13,383 nt of DNA. Source: CAYLHB01 sp041908795 (GTDB lineage Bacteria > Patescibacteriota > Minisyncoccia > Phycocordibacterales > UBA12088). The notes beneath the pieces are model-generated. The model was not told where the DNA came from. It saw only the letters and a list, made by a program, of their open reading frames with translations, and made no database searches. Both the position numbers and the translations under genes were made by a program. Shown here piece after piece: positions 6,629 through 13,045 of the stretch; position 1 is the first letter of the stretch; the number at the start of each line of letters is the position of its first letter. Location: NCBI GenBank assembly GCA_041908795.1, contig JAYRER010000004.1:1-13383 (forward strand), read 5' to 3'.

Positions 6629-7801
6629 ATGCATGGCCTCGATGGAATACTTTTTGAATTTGTGTTGATATCGTTTGTGGTTGTAGCCGCACTTCTTATT
6701 CTCCACGCCCTGCGCCAACCTTCTCCTGTCGCCTACATAGTAGCCGGTGTACTCATTGGTCCTTTTGGCTTCGCGTTCTTTCAGGACCAAGAGCTTTTAA
6801 GTCGTCTCGGTGAAATCGGTGTCATCATACTACTTTTTTTCATCGGTGCTGAGTTCACATTACGACGTCTTCGAGAATCTTGGAAAACAGTGCTCGTGGG
6901 TACTTTGGCACAGATAGCACTCACGGTTGCACTTGTTGCAACACTTGGGTTCTTTCTTGAATGGCCAATTGAACGTTCCATACTCCTTGCTTTTGTTTTG
7001 GTACTCTCTTCGACTGCAGTGGTGTTTAAGCTCCTTCGTGAAAAAAAATTGCAGGATTCCCGTCTAGGTGCGGAAGTTGCCGGCGTTTTGGTAATGCAAG
7101 ACCTCATGTTGGTGCCCATGCTCCTTGTGATAAGCGCGCTCGGGTCGCACACAACGACCCACTACGGTTTGCAGGCACTGGGTGTAGTCTTTTTCTCCAT
7201 GCTCGTCGGACTCATTCTCTACAAAAGGAATTTCAGTGTGCCTGCCTCACTTGCTAAGTTTGTCGGCAACCACGAACACCAACTGTTTTTGGCATTCTTA
7301 ATATGTTTTGGTTTTGCGCTCTTAGCAAATGCCTTCAAATTATCTTTCGGCTTCGGGGCTTTTCTGGCGGGACTTGTTATTGCAAACACGAGTGGCATTG
7401 AGTGGGTACGTCGTCAGCTCCGATCCTTCGAGATTTTTTTGGTGGCGCTTTTTTTCATTTCAATTGGCATGTTGATTGACCTTGATATCCTTCGCGAACA
7501 CTGGTTCGCTATTACCACGCTCGTCCTCATTGTGTTCTTGCTCAACACCGTAGTGAATGCGTCCATTTTTCATGTCGCAGGCCACCCATGGCGCACCGCG
7601 CTTTTCGCGGGCGCACTGCTCGCTCAAATCGGTGAGTTCTCATTTCTCATTGCGGCGGAGGGTCTATCTTTAGGAGTCCTCACACGTACTGGGTACCAGA
7701 TAGCAGTATTGGTGATAGCTATTTCAATCCTCCTTTCTCCGCTATGGGTGAAATTATTCAGTCGCTACCGCCCGGGTGGAGGTGGGACAGTGCCACTATA
7801 A
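6629..7801 (+). CDS. Monovalent cation/proton antiporter, CPA2 (KefB-like) family
   Basis: This 390-residue membrane protein has about 11-12 spans. Motifs in order are YIVAGVLIGPFGF (36-48), GVIILLFFIGAEFTLRRLR (64-82), SSTAVVFKLLRE (127-138), the transport-site region VLVMQDLMLVP with Q157-D158, GAFLAGLVIANT (243-254), FFISIGMLID (275-284) and AQIGEFSFLIA (332-342). It would exchange K+ or Na+ for protons across the cytoplasmic membrane; the ion cannot be told from sequence alone. It ends shortly after the transport domain and lacks the C-terminal RCK/TrkA-N nucleotide-sensing domain of KefB/KefC. I chose ATG 6629 because the TM1 sequence starts right after it and a -10 sits 6 bases upstream. 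The frame upstream overlaps valS. It is monocistronic, with a terminator immediately downstream. Confidence 0.93.
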   Translation: MHGLDGILFEFVLISFVVVAALLILHALRQPSPVAYIVAGVLIGPFGFAFFQDQELLSRLGEIGVIILLFFIGAEFTLRRLRESWKTVLVGTLAQIALTVALVATLGFFLEWPIERSILLAFVLVLSSTAVVFKLLREKKLQDSRLGAEVAGVLVMQDLMLVPMLLVISALGSHTTTHYGLQALGVVFFSMLVGLILYKRNFSVPASLAKFVGNHEHQLFLAFLICFGFALLANAFKLSFGFGAFLAGLVIANTSGIEWVRRQLRSFEIFLVALFFISIGMLIDLDILREHWFAITTLVLIVFLLNTVVNASIFHVAGHPWRTALFAGALLAQIGEFSFLIAAEGLSLGVLTRTGYQIAVLVIAISILLSPLWVKLFSRYRPGGGGTVPL

Positions 7802-7812
7802 TAAGTAGCATT

Positions 7813-7858
7813 AACCCCGCATAGTTTTAACTGAACTACACGGGGTTGCATTTGTTTG
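7813..7858 (+). terminator. Rho-independent terminator after the antiporter
   Basis: AACCCCG (7813-7819) pairs with CGGGGTT (7841-7847), and inside it TAGTT (7822-7826) pairs with AACTA (7834-7838), with a 7-base loop. The T-rich tail gcatttgttt follows on the plus strand. It may also serve the convergent minus-strand gene that ends at 7864. Confidence 0.75.
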
Positions 7859-7863
7859 AGATT

Positions 7864-8373
7864 CTAGTCCTTCGGAACTGAAGGGCTACCGCATCGTTGC
7901 GCGTATGTGTGTAAAGGAGGATCGAATATCTTTGTGGCGACTTTTCTGAAATCCAGAGTGCTGTTCGGTAAGCCTCCGCCATTTGCGAGAGTGGTCGCAC
8001 TTCTGCCACCAATTATCGCATATAGTATAAGTCGCTCTACGATCGGGTTGTCGCACTGCACACTGTTTTTTGGTGCCCTGTCGATGTACGAAGTTAACGT
8101 TCGGACCATGCACTCGAAGAAAACAACTCGAGTCGCATTAAGTTCTTGCGGATCATCATCCCAGACCAAAAAAAGCGTAGCCAGTTCGCCTTTTGTGAGC
8201 CTATATTTAAGCACACACAACGTTTCTCCCTCTGTAACGTCGCCTTCGGCATGTGCAGGACGAGTCAGTACGGTAAGCACGAGACTGGTCAGAAGTAGAG
8301 TCAGCAGTAGCAAGAGTGGTAGTAAAAATGATAGCCGAGTGAGCGGATGCTTGATTTTGGGCCGATTGTTCAT
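7864..8373 (-). CDS. Exported cysteine-containing protein, function unknown
   Basis: This 169-residue protein has a classical signal peptide: basic N-region (NNRPKIKHPLTR), a long Leu-rich core at 14-37, and a probable cut after RPAHA (residue 42). The mature part of about 127 residues has four cysteines (C53, C88, C107, C161), suitable for two disulfides in an exported protein, and a Gly-rich NGGGLPNS turn near 131. I do not recognise a family. The start at ATG 8373 is preferred over GTG 8385 because a GGAG lies 6 bases before it. It converges on the antiporter gene and shares the terminator region. Alternatives are a membrane-anchored protein if the signal is not cut. No catalytic motif is visible. 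Confidence 0.72.
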   Translation of the reverse strand: MNNRPKIKHPLTRLSFLLPLLLLLTLLLTSLVLTVLTRPAHAEGDVTEGETLCVLKYRLTKGELATLFLVWDDDPQELNATRVVFFECMVRTLTSYIDRAPKNSVQCDNPIVERLILYAIIGGRSATTLANGGGLPNSTLDFRKVATKIFDPPLHTYAQRCGSPSVPKD

Positions 8374-8861
8374 TGACAACTCCACTGAGATACGGGTTCA
8401 ACCTACCTCAAGTTGTACGCGAATGAGGGCAGGAGTCAAGAGCGAGTAGATGCAATGGTGACTTTGTGGATAACTTTCTGCGTACGGTTTGTCCAGTAGG
8501 AGACTAAAACGGACAGTGCGAAACAAGATAGGACAGTGCCAATTCAAGGCTCAGTAGAGGCACTTCATCTCGGCCAAATGACATCTGTTGACCTCAAGGA
8601 CGTTTCCTTATGAAAACGAAGACTTGCGTTGACGTGCCTCAGGAACGGGCAGAAACTTGTATGCAGGGCAGGAGAATTCTGGCAAGTGAGTTTTCTTGCT
8701 TATGTGCGTGACTGGATCAGGGGGCTGATTTTCAGCTACGCGGGGCCTGCGGCCCGGACACTTCCGGAATAACGCGGACCCCGACAGTTGAGAAACAGTT
8801 TGTAGGTATCGTTACACGTTGCCTACCACTATACTGCATGAGTGTTGGTGGTTGACGTGTC
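8374..8861. other. Gene-poor, structured intergenic stretch (about 490 bases)
   Basis: No confident gene is seen. The region holds a perfect DnaA-box sequence TGTGGATAA (8465-8473), two copies of GGACAGTGC 20 bases apart (8511 and 8531), and a hairpin AAGGA-CGTT-TCCTT (8596-8609) directly before an ATG that opens a 33-codon frame (8610-8711). It also holds a hairpin GCTGA-TTT-TCAGC (8724-8736) and a GC-rich fold around 8741-8783 in which CGGGG and CCCCG face each other around an inner GGGCC-TGC-GGCCC. A small RNA or a decayed gene is possible; none is demonstrated. Confidence 0.35.
8830..8835 (+). promoter_or_regulatory. Candidate -10 for the signal-peptidase-like gene
   Basis: TATACT at 8830-8835 is a 5-of-6 match to the -10 consensus, 26 bases before the ATG at 8862. 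No convincing -35 is seen. No Shine-Dalgarno sequence precedes the start. Confidence 0.35.
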
Positions 8862-9428
8862 ATGATCAAGATTTTCAAAACCATATATCATCTCCTGATT
8901 GTAGTGCTGTTTACGATGGGTGCGGTCTTGGTACTTTCGGTCGTACCTATACCGAGCATAACTGTATTTGATATTGCGCAGGTGCCTCTACTGAGGTATG
9001 TGCTTGATTTTGTTCGTGCTCCCATAGGCTTTGTACTTCTCATACTAATTCCCGCGGTAATAATAATTCTGAAAGAAACACATTTGATCAGGCGTCAGTA
9101 CCTCTTAAATATGCTTCGGAACCGTGTCACAGATCGAGTGCATGCAACCAGTGAAGAACATGGTGAAACATGCGCCTCCACACCCAAACCTACATGTACA
9201 CTAGAAAGGTCAGAATTCAAGTATGCTGAGCAAGGAAGTCGCTTGCACACTTCACTCGAAGGCTCTACCGAGAAGTCCGGGAAAGTACAGCACAAAACTT
9301 ACGAGGCCCATCCAATTGTACGTGAGCCACTCCTTGATGGTGTCGTGCGTATCGGCCGCACGGTGCCACGAACTTCCTACTCGTTTAATGAAGCTCTGGT
9401 GACAGGCTACCAAGTGGTGCTTCGGTAG
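8862..9428 (+). CDS. Two-span membrane protein resembling a signal peptidase I without its catalytic core
   Basis: Residues 7-29 form one membrane span and 54-71 a second. The stretch from about residue 41 (VPLLRYVLDF, then RAPIGFVLLILIPAVIIILKE) resembles, from memory, the C-terminal anchor of SipW/archaeal-type type I signal peptidases, which reads like VPYLGY...PIGF.LLI.IPA. The N terminus resembles the first span of the same enzymes. Between them, where the periplasmic Ser-Lys or Ser-His catalytic domain should be, only about 20 residues remain, and no SGSMEP-like motif is present. A polar tail of about 115 residues with two cysteines (CASTPKPTC) follows and is unlike the family. It may be a pseudoenzyme, a deletion derivative, or an unrelated look-alike. 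The upstream frame is closed by a TGA just before the ATG. Confidence 0.7.
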   Translation: MIKIFKTIYHLLIVVLFTMGAVLVLSVVPIPSITVFDIAQVPLLRYVLDFVRAPIGFVLLILIPAVIIILKETHLIRRQYLLNMLRNRVTDRVHATSEEHGETCASTPKPTCTLERSEFKYAEQGSRLHTSLEGSTEKSGKVQHKTYEAHPIVREPLLDGVVRIGRTVPRTSYSFNEALVTGYQVVLR

Positions 9429-9615
9429 TGTGCAGTGCACAATACTACTTTAGACTATAATGAGTTTTTGAGCGTACAGCCTATCAGGAGAAGGCTATAT
9501 ATGGAAACTAAGTCCGTTCATTGAGTCCACCAATAAATCAACTAAGTTGAATTATCAATTTACGGTGTAAATGTCCGCCGATATGCAAAGTTGCGGTCTT
9601 GCTCTGTCAGCAGCT
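9429..9615. other. Intergenic stretch with a -10, a hairpin and a 7-codon frame
   Basis: Just after the previous stop lies the inverted repeat TGTGCA-G-TGCACA (9429-9441), then a perfect TATAAT (9456-9461). A short hairpin AGCCT/AGGCT follows (9478-9496), whose loop carries AGGAG, and then ATG 9501 with a stop at 9522-9524. A second small hairpin TCAAC-TAA-GTTGA (9538-9550) is followed on the minus strand by TTTATT and may be a weak terminator for tsaD. A plus-strand transcript from here would run antisense to tsaD. Confidence 0.3.
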
Positions 9616-10827
9616 CTACCCCAGCCGCATACTGCCATTCGCTGAAAGAGGTTTCTCTTCAGTTACCTCGTGAACTATGCCGAGCATTTGACGCATGTAT
9701 GCGGCCATCCCTATCATGACCGCATTGTCACCGGTGAGCGCAGCATCTGGCACATGAAAGGCGTCTTGAGGCTGGAGCTCCGTAAACATACGTGCGAGTG
9801 ACCTTCGTATGTGCGTGTTTGCGGCGACGCCGCCACCGGCGATGAGTGTGCGTGCAGGATAGAGCTCTAGTGCACGCCTTGTTTTCCCAACAAGCACTTC
9901 GGTCACGGAGTCCTCAAATTCACGCGCAATGACACCTTTCATGTGTGGTGATAACTCACCTCGCTTTTGCACTTCATACAGCACCGCGGTTTTAAGACCC
10001 GAGAATGAGAAGTCAAGGTTTTGACTCGTGAGCATGGGGCGGGGAAAACGAACCTCGTACTTCTCAACACCCGGAACAACTCGGTGGGCGTTTGCGCGGG
10101 TAAGGTTGGCAAGGCGACTTAATTCAGGTCCTCCGGGGTAGGGGAGTCCCAGAAGCCGAGCAACCTTATCGAATGCCTCACCTACTGCATCATCTCGAGT
10201 GCGTCCCACCACACGGTAGGTACCCCATTCTGGGGTATGCACAAGCTCGGTATGTCCACCGGAAATGAGAAGCGCTAAGAGCGGAAAGCGTACTTCACCA
10301 AATGTATACGTAGCGCCGTCACCCACCTGATTGACAACTGCAGAAATGATGTGACCTTCAAGATGGTTAATGGGCACCACGGGCACTCCCCAAAAAAGCG
10401 AAAGCGCGCGGGCGAAATTGACACCTACCCATAGCGCAGGCTCGAGTCCCGGACCCCTGGTAACAGCGATTGCATCGAGTGGTACCTTCGCGTGATTGCG
10501 CAGAAACTCAATGAGACCCGCAGAAAGCACCTGTTCGCGCGAAAGAATAGAGTCAAGTTCCTCAAATAGTTCTTCAGGGTAAGTCTTTTTCTCTTTCATA
10601 AGCAGATGTGCATCGGTGAGTGCCCGTGTGAGGAGTGGTACAAGGTTTGTGCCGTGCTCGCGCTTTGCGAGAGAGGGGAAGACCCCACCATACTGCGCGT
10701 GTTTTTTTGCTTGCGAGTAGAGTGCATTCCCTGCTACATGAAATATTGGTTCTTTCACCCCACCCGTCGCCTCAACAATGGCGACAGCTGTTTCGTCACA
10801 ACTAGTTTCTATTGCAAGAAATCTCAT
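9616..10827 (-). CDS. tsaD: tRNA N6-threonylcarbamoyladenosine transferase subunit
   Basis: TsaD (Kae1/YgjD family) transfers threonylcarbamoyl to A37 of ANN-decoding tRNAs with its partners. MRFLAIETSCDETAVAIV opens the ASKHA fold. GGVFPSLAKREH (47-58) is the GGVVPELASREH-type motif. NHLEGH supplies the metal ligands H155 and H159. LLISGGHTELV (186-196), GEAFDKVARLLGLPYPGGP (216-234), FSFSGLKTA (273-281), AGGGVAAN (330-337) and TGDNAVMIG (365-373, D367 the third ligand) follow. At 403 residues it is longer than the usual 340. The extra part is a helical insertion at about 75-117 (KEKKTYPEELFEELDSIL...), between the REH motif and the RGPGLEPAL segment. The start is clear from the conserved N terminus. 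tsaB, tsaE and tsaC are not in the window. Confidence 0.97.
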   Translation of the reverse strand: MRFLAIETSCDETAVAIVEATGGVKEPIFHVAGNALYSQAKKHAQYGGVFPSLAKREHGTNLVPLLTRALTDAHLLMKEKKTYPEELFEELDSILSREQVLSAGLIEFLRNHAKVPLDAIAVTRGPGLEPALWVGVNFARALSLFWGVPVVPINHLEGHIISAVVNQVGDGATYTFGEVRFPLLALLISGGHTELVHTPEWGTYRVVGRTRDDAVGEAFDKVARLLGLPYPGGPELSRLANLTRANAHRVVPGVEKYEVRFPRPMLTSQNLDFSFSGLKTAVLYEVQKRGELSPHMKGVIAREFEDSVTEVLVGKTRRALELYPARTLIAGGGVAANTHIRRSLARMFTELQPQDAFHVPDAALTGDNAVMIGMAAYMRQMLGIVHEVTEEKPLSANGSMRLG

Positions 10828-10841
10828 ACGTTTTCATGGTA

Positions 10842-10847
10842 ATCATA
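10842..10847 (-). promoter_or_regulatory. Candidate -10 of tsaD
   Basis: TATGAT on the minus strand is a 5-of-6 match and ends 14 bases before the tsaD ATG. This predicts a very short leader of about 8 bases, without a Shine-Dalgarno sequence. No -35 stands out. Confidence 0.4.
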
Positions 10848-10893
10848 CACCATGGAGCGGGTTTTTTTATAGCGATACGAAGAAACAATGAAA

Positions 10894-10929
10894 TTTGACA
10901 AACAGAAACCCTGTATGGTTGTTGTCAAA
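10894..10929. repeat. Inverted repeat TTTGACAA - 20 bases - TTGTCAAA
   Basis: This is a perfect 8-bp inverted repeat in the AT-rich gap between tsaD and the exported repeat protein. Each arm contains a perfect -35-like TTGACA, one facing each way, but no good -10 at the proper distance. It could be an operator for a dimeric regulator or chance in AT-rich DNA. No T tract makes it a terminator. Confidence 0.35.
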
Positions 10930-10955
10930 AATTGGATTTAATCAAAAAAGTGTGG

Positions 10956-11095
10956 TATTAACTTGTAAGTTCTTTTTGTACGAGAGTTGACATTGGGGTA
11001 GGCCTCAATGCCTGCTCTCGTGCTAGTTCATTCAAATACACCGCATGCGTGAGGGCAGGGTTTCTTGTTCTCACCACACAACCAAGGAGACCATA
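10956..11095 (+). promoter_or_regulatory. Possible promoter and structured leader of the exported repeat protein gene
   Basis: A -10-like TATTAA (10956-10961), with TTGGAT 18 bases upstream, would give a leader of about 128 bases. Within it, ACGAGAG (10980-10986) pairs with CTCTCGT (11015-11021), and nested inside CATTGGGG pairs with CCTCAATG with one G-T wobble around a TAGG loop. The two stems are separated by a symmetric 4-by-4 internal loop. No T tract follows on either strand. Such a leader could control translation or stability; no known riboswitch class is recognised. Confidence 0.4.
11084..11089 (+). promoter_or_regulatory. Ribosome binding site that sets the start of the repeat protein
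   Basis: AAGGAG lies 6 bases before ATG 11096. It decides for this start over the upstream GTG/ATG-like starts in the same frame, and gives a protein beginning exactly with a signal peptide. Confidence 0.8.
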
Positions 11096-11641
11096 ATGAG
11101 AAATGCGACCTTGGCCGCACTGTTCATGGGGCTGACCACGCAGTTTGCCGGAGCAACGGATCACACCAACCCCCAGAACTACACGTGGGGCGCCGGTGAC
11201 GCAACGGTGGCAGTCTATGCATACGGCAGTCCGGCTGAAGCACTCGGCACGTCGGAAGTCGACCTCACCTTCAAAAACTGTTACGGGTGCAACGGTCAGC
11301 CGTCCACTACCACAGTCAATGGTTTTGCTGGGAGCAAGATCATGTCCGTTGGTCCAGCGGACAGCCCATCAGATACCGCAAACCAAGACTCAGGGGCAAT
11401 CGCGGGCGCGACCGCGTTTGTAAACAAGCATGGTTTCGGGATCGGCGGCGCGTCCTTCGCCTATACCAATCAGGGGAAGGTCTCAACACTTACTCAAGCG
11501 GATCTCACGATCAAAAATGACTGCGGTTCGTGCAGAGAACTGAGCGCGAGCGGTACGGGTGCTACCCACATGCATGTGGTGGGACACAACGCCGGCGCAA
11601 TGACAAGGTCGAGTTTCGGAGCTTTTGCTCCCAAGAGATAG
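11096..11641 (+). CDS. Small exported protein with two CxxC-bearing repeats, function unknown
   Basis: This 181-residue protein starts with a signal peptide (MRNATLAALFMGLTTQFAGA, probable cut after residue 20). The mature part is rich in Ala, Gly, Ser and Thr and contains two related units about 80 residues apart. One has AYGSPAEALGTSEVDLTFKN followed by C62-Y-G-C65. The other has AYTNQGKVSTLTQADLTIKN, then D and C143-G-S-C146. Each is followed by a Thr/Gly-rich segment (NGFAGSKIMSVG; GTGATHMHVVG). These four cysteines are the only ones, so each unit could hold one CxxC disulfide or share a metal. ATG 11096 is preceded by AAGGAG at 6 bases; the frame continues upstream without a better start. 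A strong terminator follows. I recognise no family; a surface or fibre-type protein is a guess from composition. Confidence 0.8.
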   Translation: MRNATLAALFMGLTTQFAGATDHTNPQNYTWGAGDATVAVYAYGSPAEALGTSEVDLTFKNCYGCNGQPSTTTVNGFAGSKIMSVGPADSPSDTANQDSGAIAGATAFVNKHGFGIGGASFAYTNQGKVSTLTQADLTIKNDCGSCRELSASGTGATHMHVVGHNAGAMTRSSFGAFAPKR

Positions 11642-11663
11642 GTTCACTAAGGGCGTTCACTAC

Positions 11664-11700
11664 GGGCATTGATTCGCAAGGATCAGTGCCCATTCCTTTT
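11664..11700 (+). terminator. Rho-independent terminator of the exported repeat protein gene
   Basis: GGGCATTGAT (11664-11673) and ATCAGTGCCC (11682-11691) form a 10-bp stem with one G-T wobble and an 8-base loop. The T-rich tail attcctttt follows. It stands 22 bases after the stop codon. Confidence 0.88.
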
Positions 11701-11810
11701 ACTATTCAAAGTTTGCACAGTAACAATGATAACGAGAGTGGCATGAAAAAGGAGGCTAGATCTAAAACTTTTTTGTAAGATATGCTCCACGTGGTCATTT
11801 CTTCTAAGAC

Positions 11811-11844
11811 AAAAAAGACGGCGCCCAATTAACCGGACGCCGTC
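11811..11844 (-). terminator. Rho-independent terminator of the minus-strand operon
   Basis: On the minus strand, GACGGCG (11844-11838) pairs with CGCCGTC (11823-11817), with a 14-base loop that can pair further (CC/GG). Six T residues follow directly at 11816-11811. It lies 24 bases after the lipoprotein stop and faces the plus-strand terminator about 110 bases away. Confidence 0.93.
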
Positions 11845-11867
11845 AACAGTCGAACAAAGAACAATTA

Positions 11868-12452
11868 TTACCTGCCGCACTGCCCTGTGTTGCAGGTAAC
11901 GACTTTCGCATCCGAGCCTGCGAACGCGAATGCACCCGAGCTTCCGTCCTCGCCGGCGTTGTCATTTGCTTTGCTGATGAAGTAACCGGCGAGACCTGCC
12001 CCGGTACCGACTGCGGCCCCGTGGAGGACTGTCCCTGCGAAGCCCCCCAGCGTTTTGCTGTTTTCGTCAGAGGCAGCGGCCACCTCGCCGATTTTCGCCT
12101 GACGTACGGTGACGAGCGCCTCCTCGCCGTTCGGACCCGTGCCTTGGATCATCGCCTTTTCAAACATGCTAGCTGTCGTGACCGTACGGGCGACGTTGTC
12201 GATGCCCGGCTCAACCTTCACACCGTGCACCATCTCGTACGCGACGTACGTCGGTATTGGCTGGCCAACCTGATTTCCGTTTTTGTCGACCTGCGCCACA
12301 AGCGCAGTGACGGGCTTTTCCACGCCCGTTACCGGGTCCGGCATCTTGGACCACGTCGAGCCGGTGGTGACCTCCGGTTTGATATCGTGATTTGCGCATG
12401 CACTTGCAAGCAGTGGGACGCAAAGGCTTATCGTCGAGAGTAACCTAATCAT
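11868..12452 (-). CDS. Putative lipoprotein with a glycine-rich hydrophobic segment, function unknown
   Basis: This 194-residue protein has a lipoprotein-type signal (MIRLLSTISLCVPLLASAC) with the candidate lipidated cysteine at C19, though A rather than L stands at -3. The middle (about 30-125) is polar and beta-like, with QVDKNGNQVGQPIPTYVAYE. A Gly/Ala-rich hydrophobic stretch at 136-157 (GGFAGTVLHGAAVGTGAGLAGY) looks like a glycine-zipper membrane segment. The C-terminal tail ends in a cysteine pair (C187, C192 in VTCNTGQCGR). AAGGAA lies 8 bases before the ATG and overlaps the stop region of the upstream gene, which ends 14 bases earlier, so the two are co-transcribed. It is the last gene of the operon. 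The envelope location is well supported; the role is unknown. Confidence 0.78.
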   Translation of the reverse strand: MIRLLSTISLCVPLLASACANHDIKPEVTTGSTWSKMPDPVTGVEKPVTALVAQVDKNGNQVGQPIPTYVAYEMVHGVKVEPGIDNVARTVTTASMFEKAMIQGTGPNGEEALVTVRQAKIGEVAAASDENSKTLGGFAGTVLHGAAVGTGAGLAGYFISKANDNAGEDGSSGAFAFAGSDAKVVTCNTGQCGR

Positions 12453-12466
12453 GGTTTGATTTCCTT

Positions 12467-13036
12467 TCAGTACTTGCAGTCTACGAAGACTGCACCGTTG
12501 AATGGTGCCGTCTGATTGGCGTTCTTACGACACCACATGGTCGCAAAAATAGGCTGCTTTTCTGCCCTTTCTGCGAAGACTACATGCCCGGGATTTAAGC
12601 AGTCGCTCGACACCGGAACCATGGAAGTGCCCTCTGCTCGTTCGTCTCCCGGCAACATGAACACGAGTTCGTTATCCCGGCACGTCCTGGGCGGGCCGGG
12701 AACCGTGCTCCCGGTCTTTCGATCCAAGGCGTACCATGGGTACTCACCTTGGCCGACAACTTCATGACATGGCTTGACCTTCGCGCTTGCGAAGAGTTGG
12801 GAGAGCGGTTGGTTCGGTGGAACAAGCACGTTGAACTCTCGCTCAAGACGTGTCTTGTACTTATCCACCGGCTCATTAAGAACGCATGTGCGTCCCGCTT
12901 CGCAGGCCGCAAACATGGCCACCACGTCGTCTAGTGTGCGCTCCTTAGAGGGAGCGAATGGCGACGCGGCGTTCGCGCCATTGGCTGTCACCAAAGCAAC
13001 GAACAAGACTAACAAGACTTCAGTCAACGTTTTCAT
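12467..13036 (-). CDS. Exported cysteine-rich protein, function unknown
   Basis: This 189-residue protein has a signal peptide (MKTLTEVLLVLFVALVTANGANA, cut probably after residue 23). The mature part has seven cysteines (C45, C51, C90, C119, C146, C169, C187), enough for three disulfides plus one free or lipid/metal-bound residue, so it probably folds outside the cytoplasm. Recurrent short segments (RTCVLNEP, RTCRDNELVF, SDCLNPGHVVF, VDCKY) suggest a beta-rich disulfide fold. I recognise no family. The ATG at 13036 has AAGGAG 12 bases upstream, placed across the stop of the preceding gene, which indicates an operon. The lipoprotein gene follows 14 bases downstream. Composition is GC-rich by eye relative to the genes on the left. 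Confidence 0.78.
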   Translation of the reverse strand: MKTLTEVLLVLFVALVTANGANAASPFAPSKERTLDDVVAMFAACEAGRTCVLNEPVDKYKTRLEREFNVLVPPNQPLSQLFASAKVKPCHEVVGQGEYPWYALDRKTGSTVPGPPRTCRDNELVFMLPGDERAEGTSMVPVSSDCLNPGHVVFAERAEKQPIFATMWCRKNANQTAPFNGAVFVDCKY

Positions 13037-13045
13037 TGCTCGATA

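Noticed and set aside
8465..8473. Perfect DnaA box as a sign of a replication origin
   Set aside because: Only one perfect box is present (a one-mismatch copy lies near 3004-3012), with no cluster, no AT-rich unwinding zone and no dnaA or dnaN nearby.
10606..10842. Plus-strand reading frame opposite the tsaD start
   Set aside because: It is antisense to the conserved TsaD N terminus and has no coding character of its own.
8424..11059. Repeated TGAGGGCAGG at 8424 and 11050
   Set aside because: Only a 10-base match without extended similarity; expected by chance in a window of this size.
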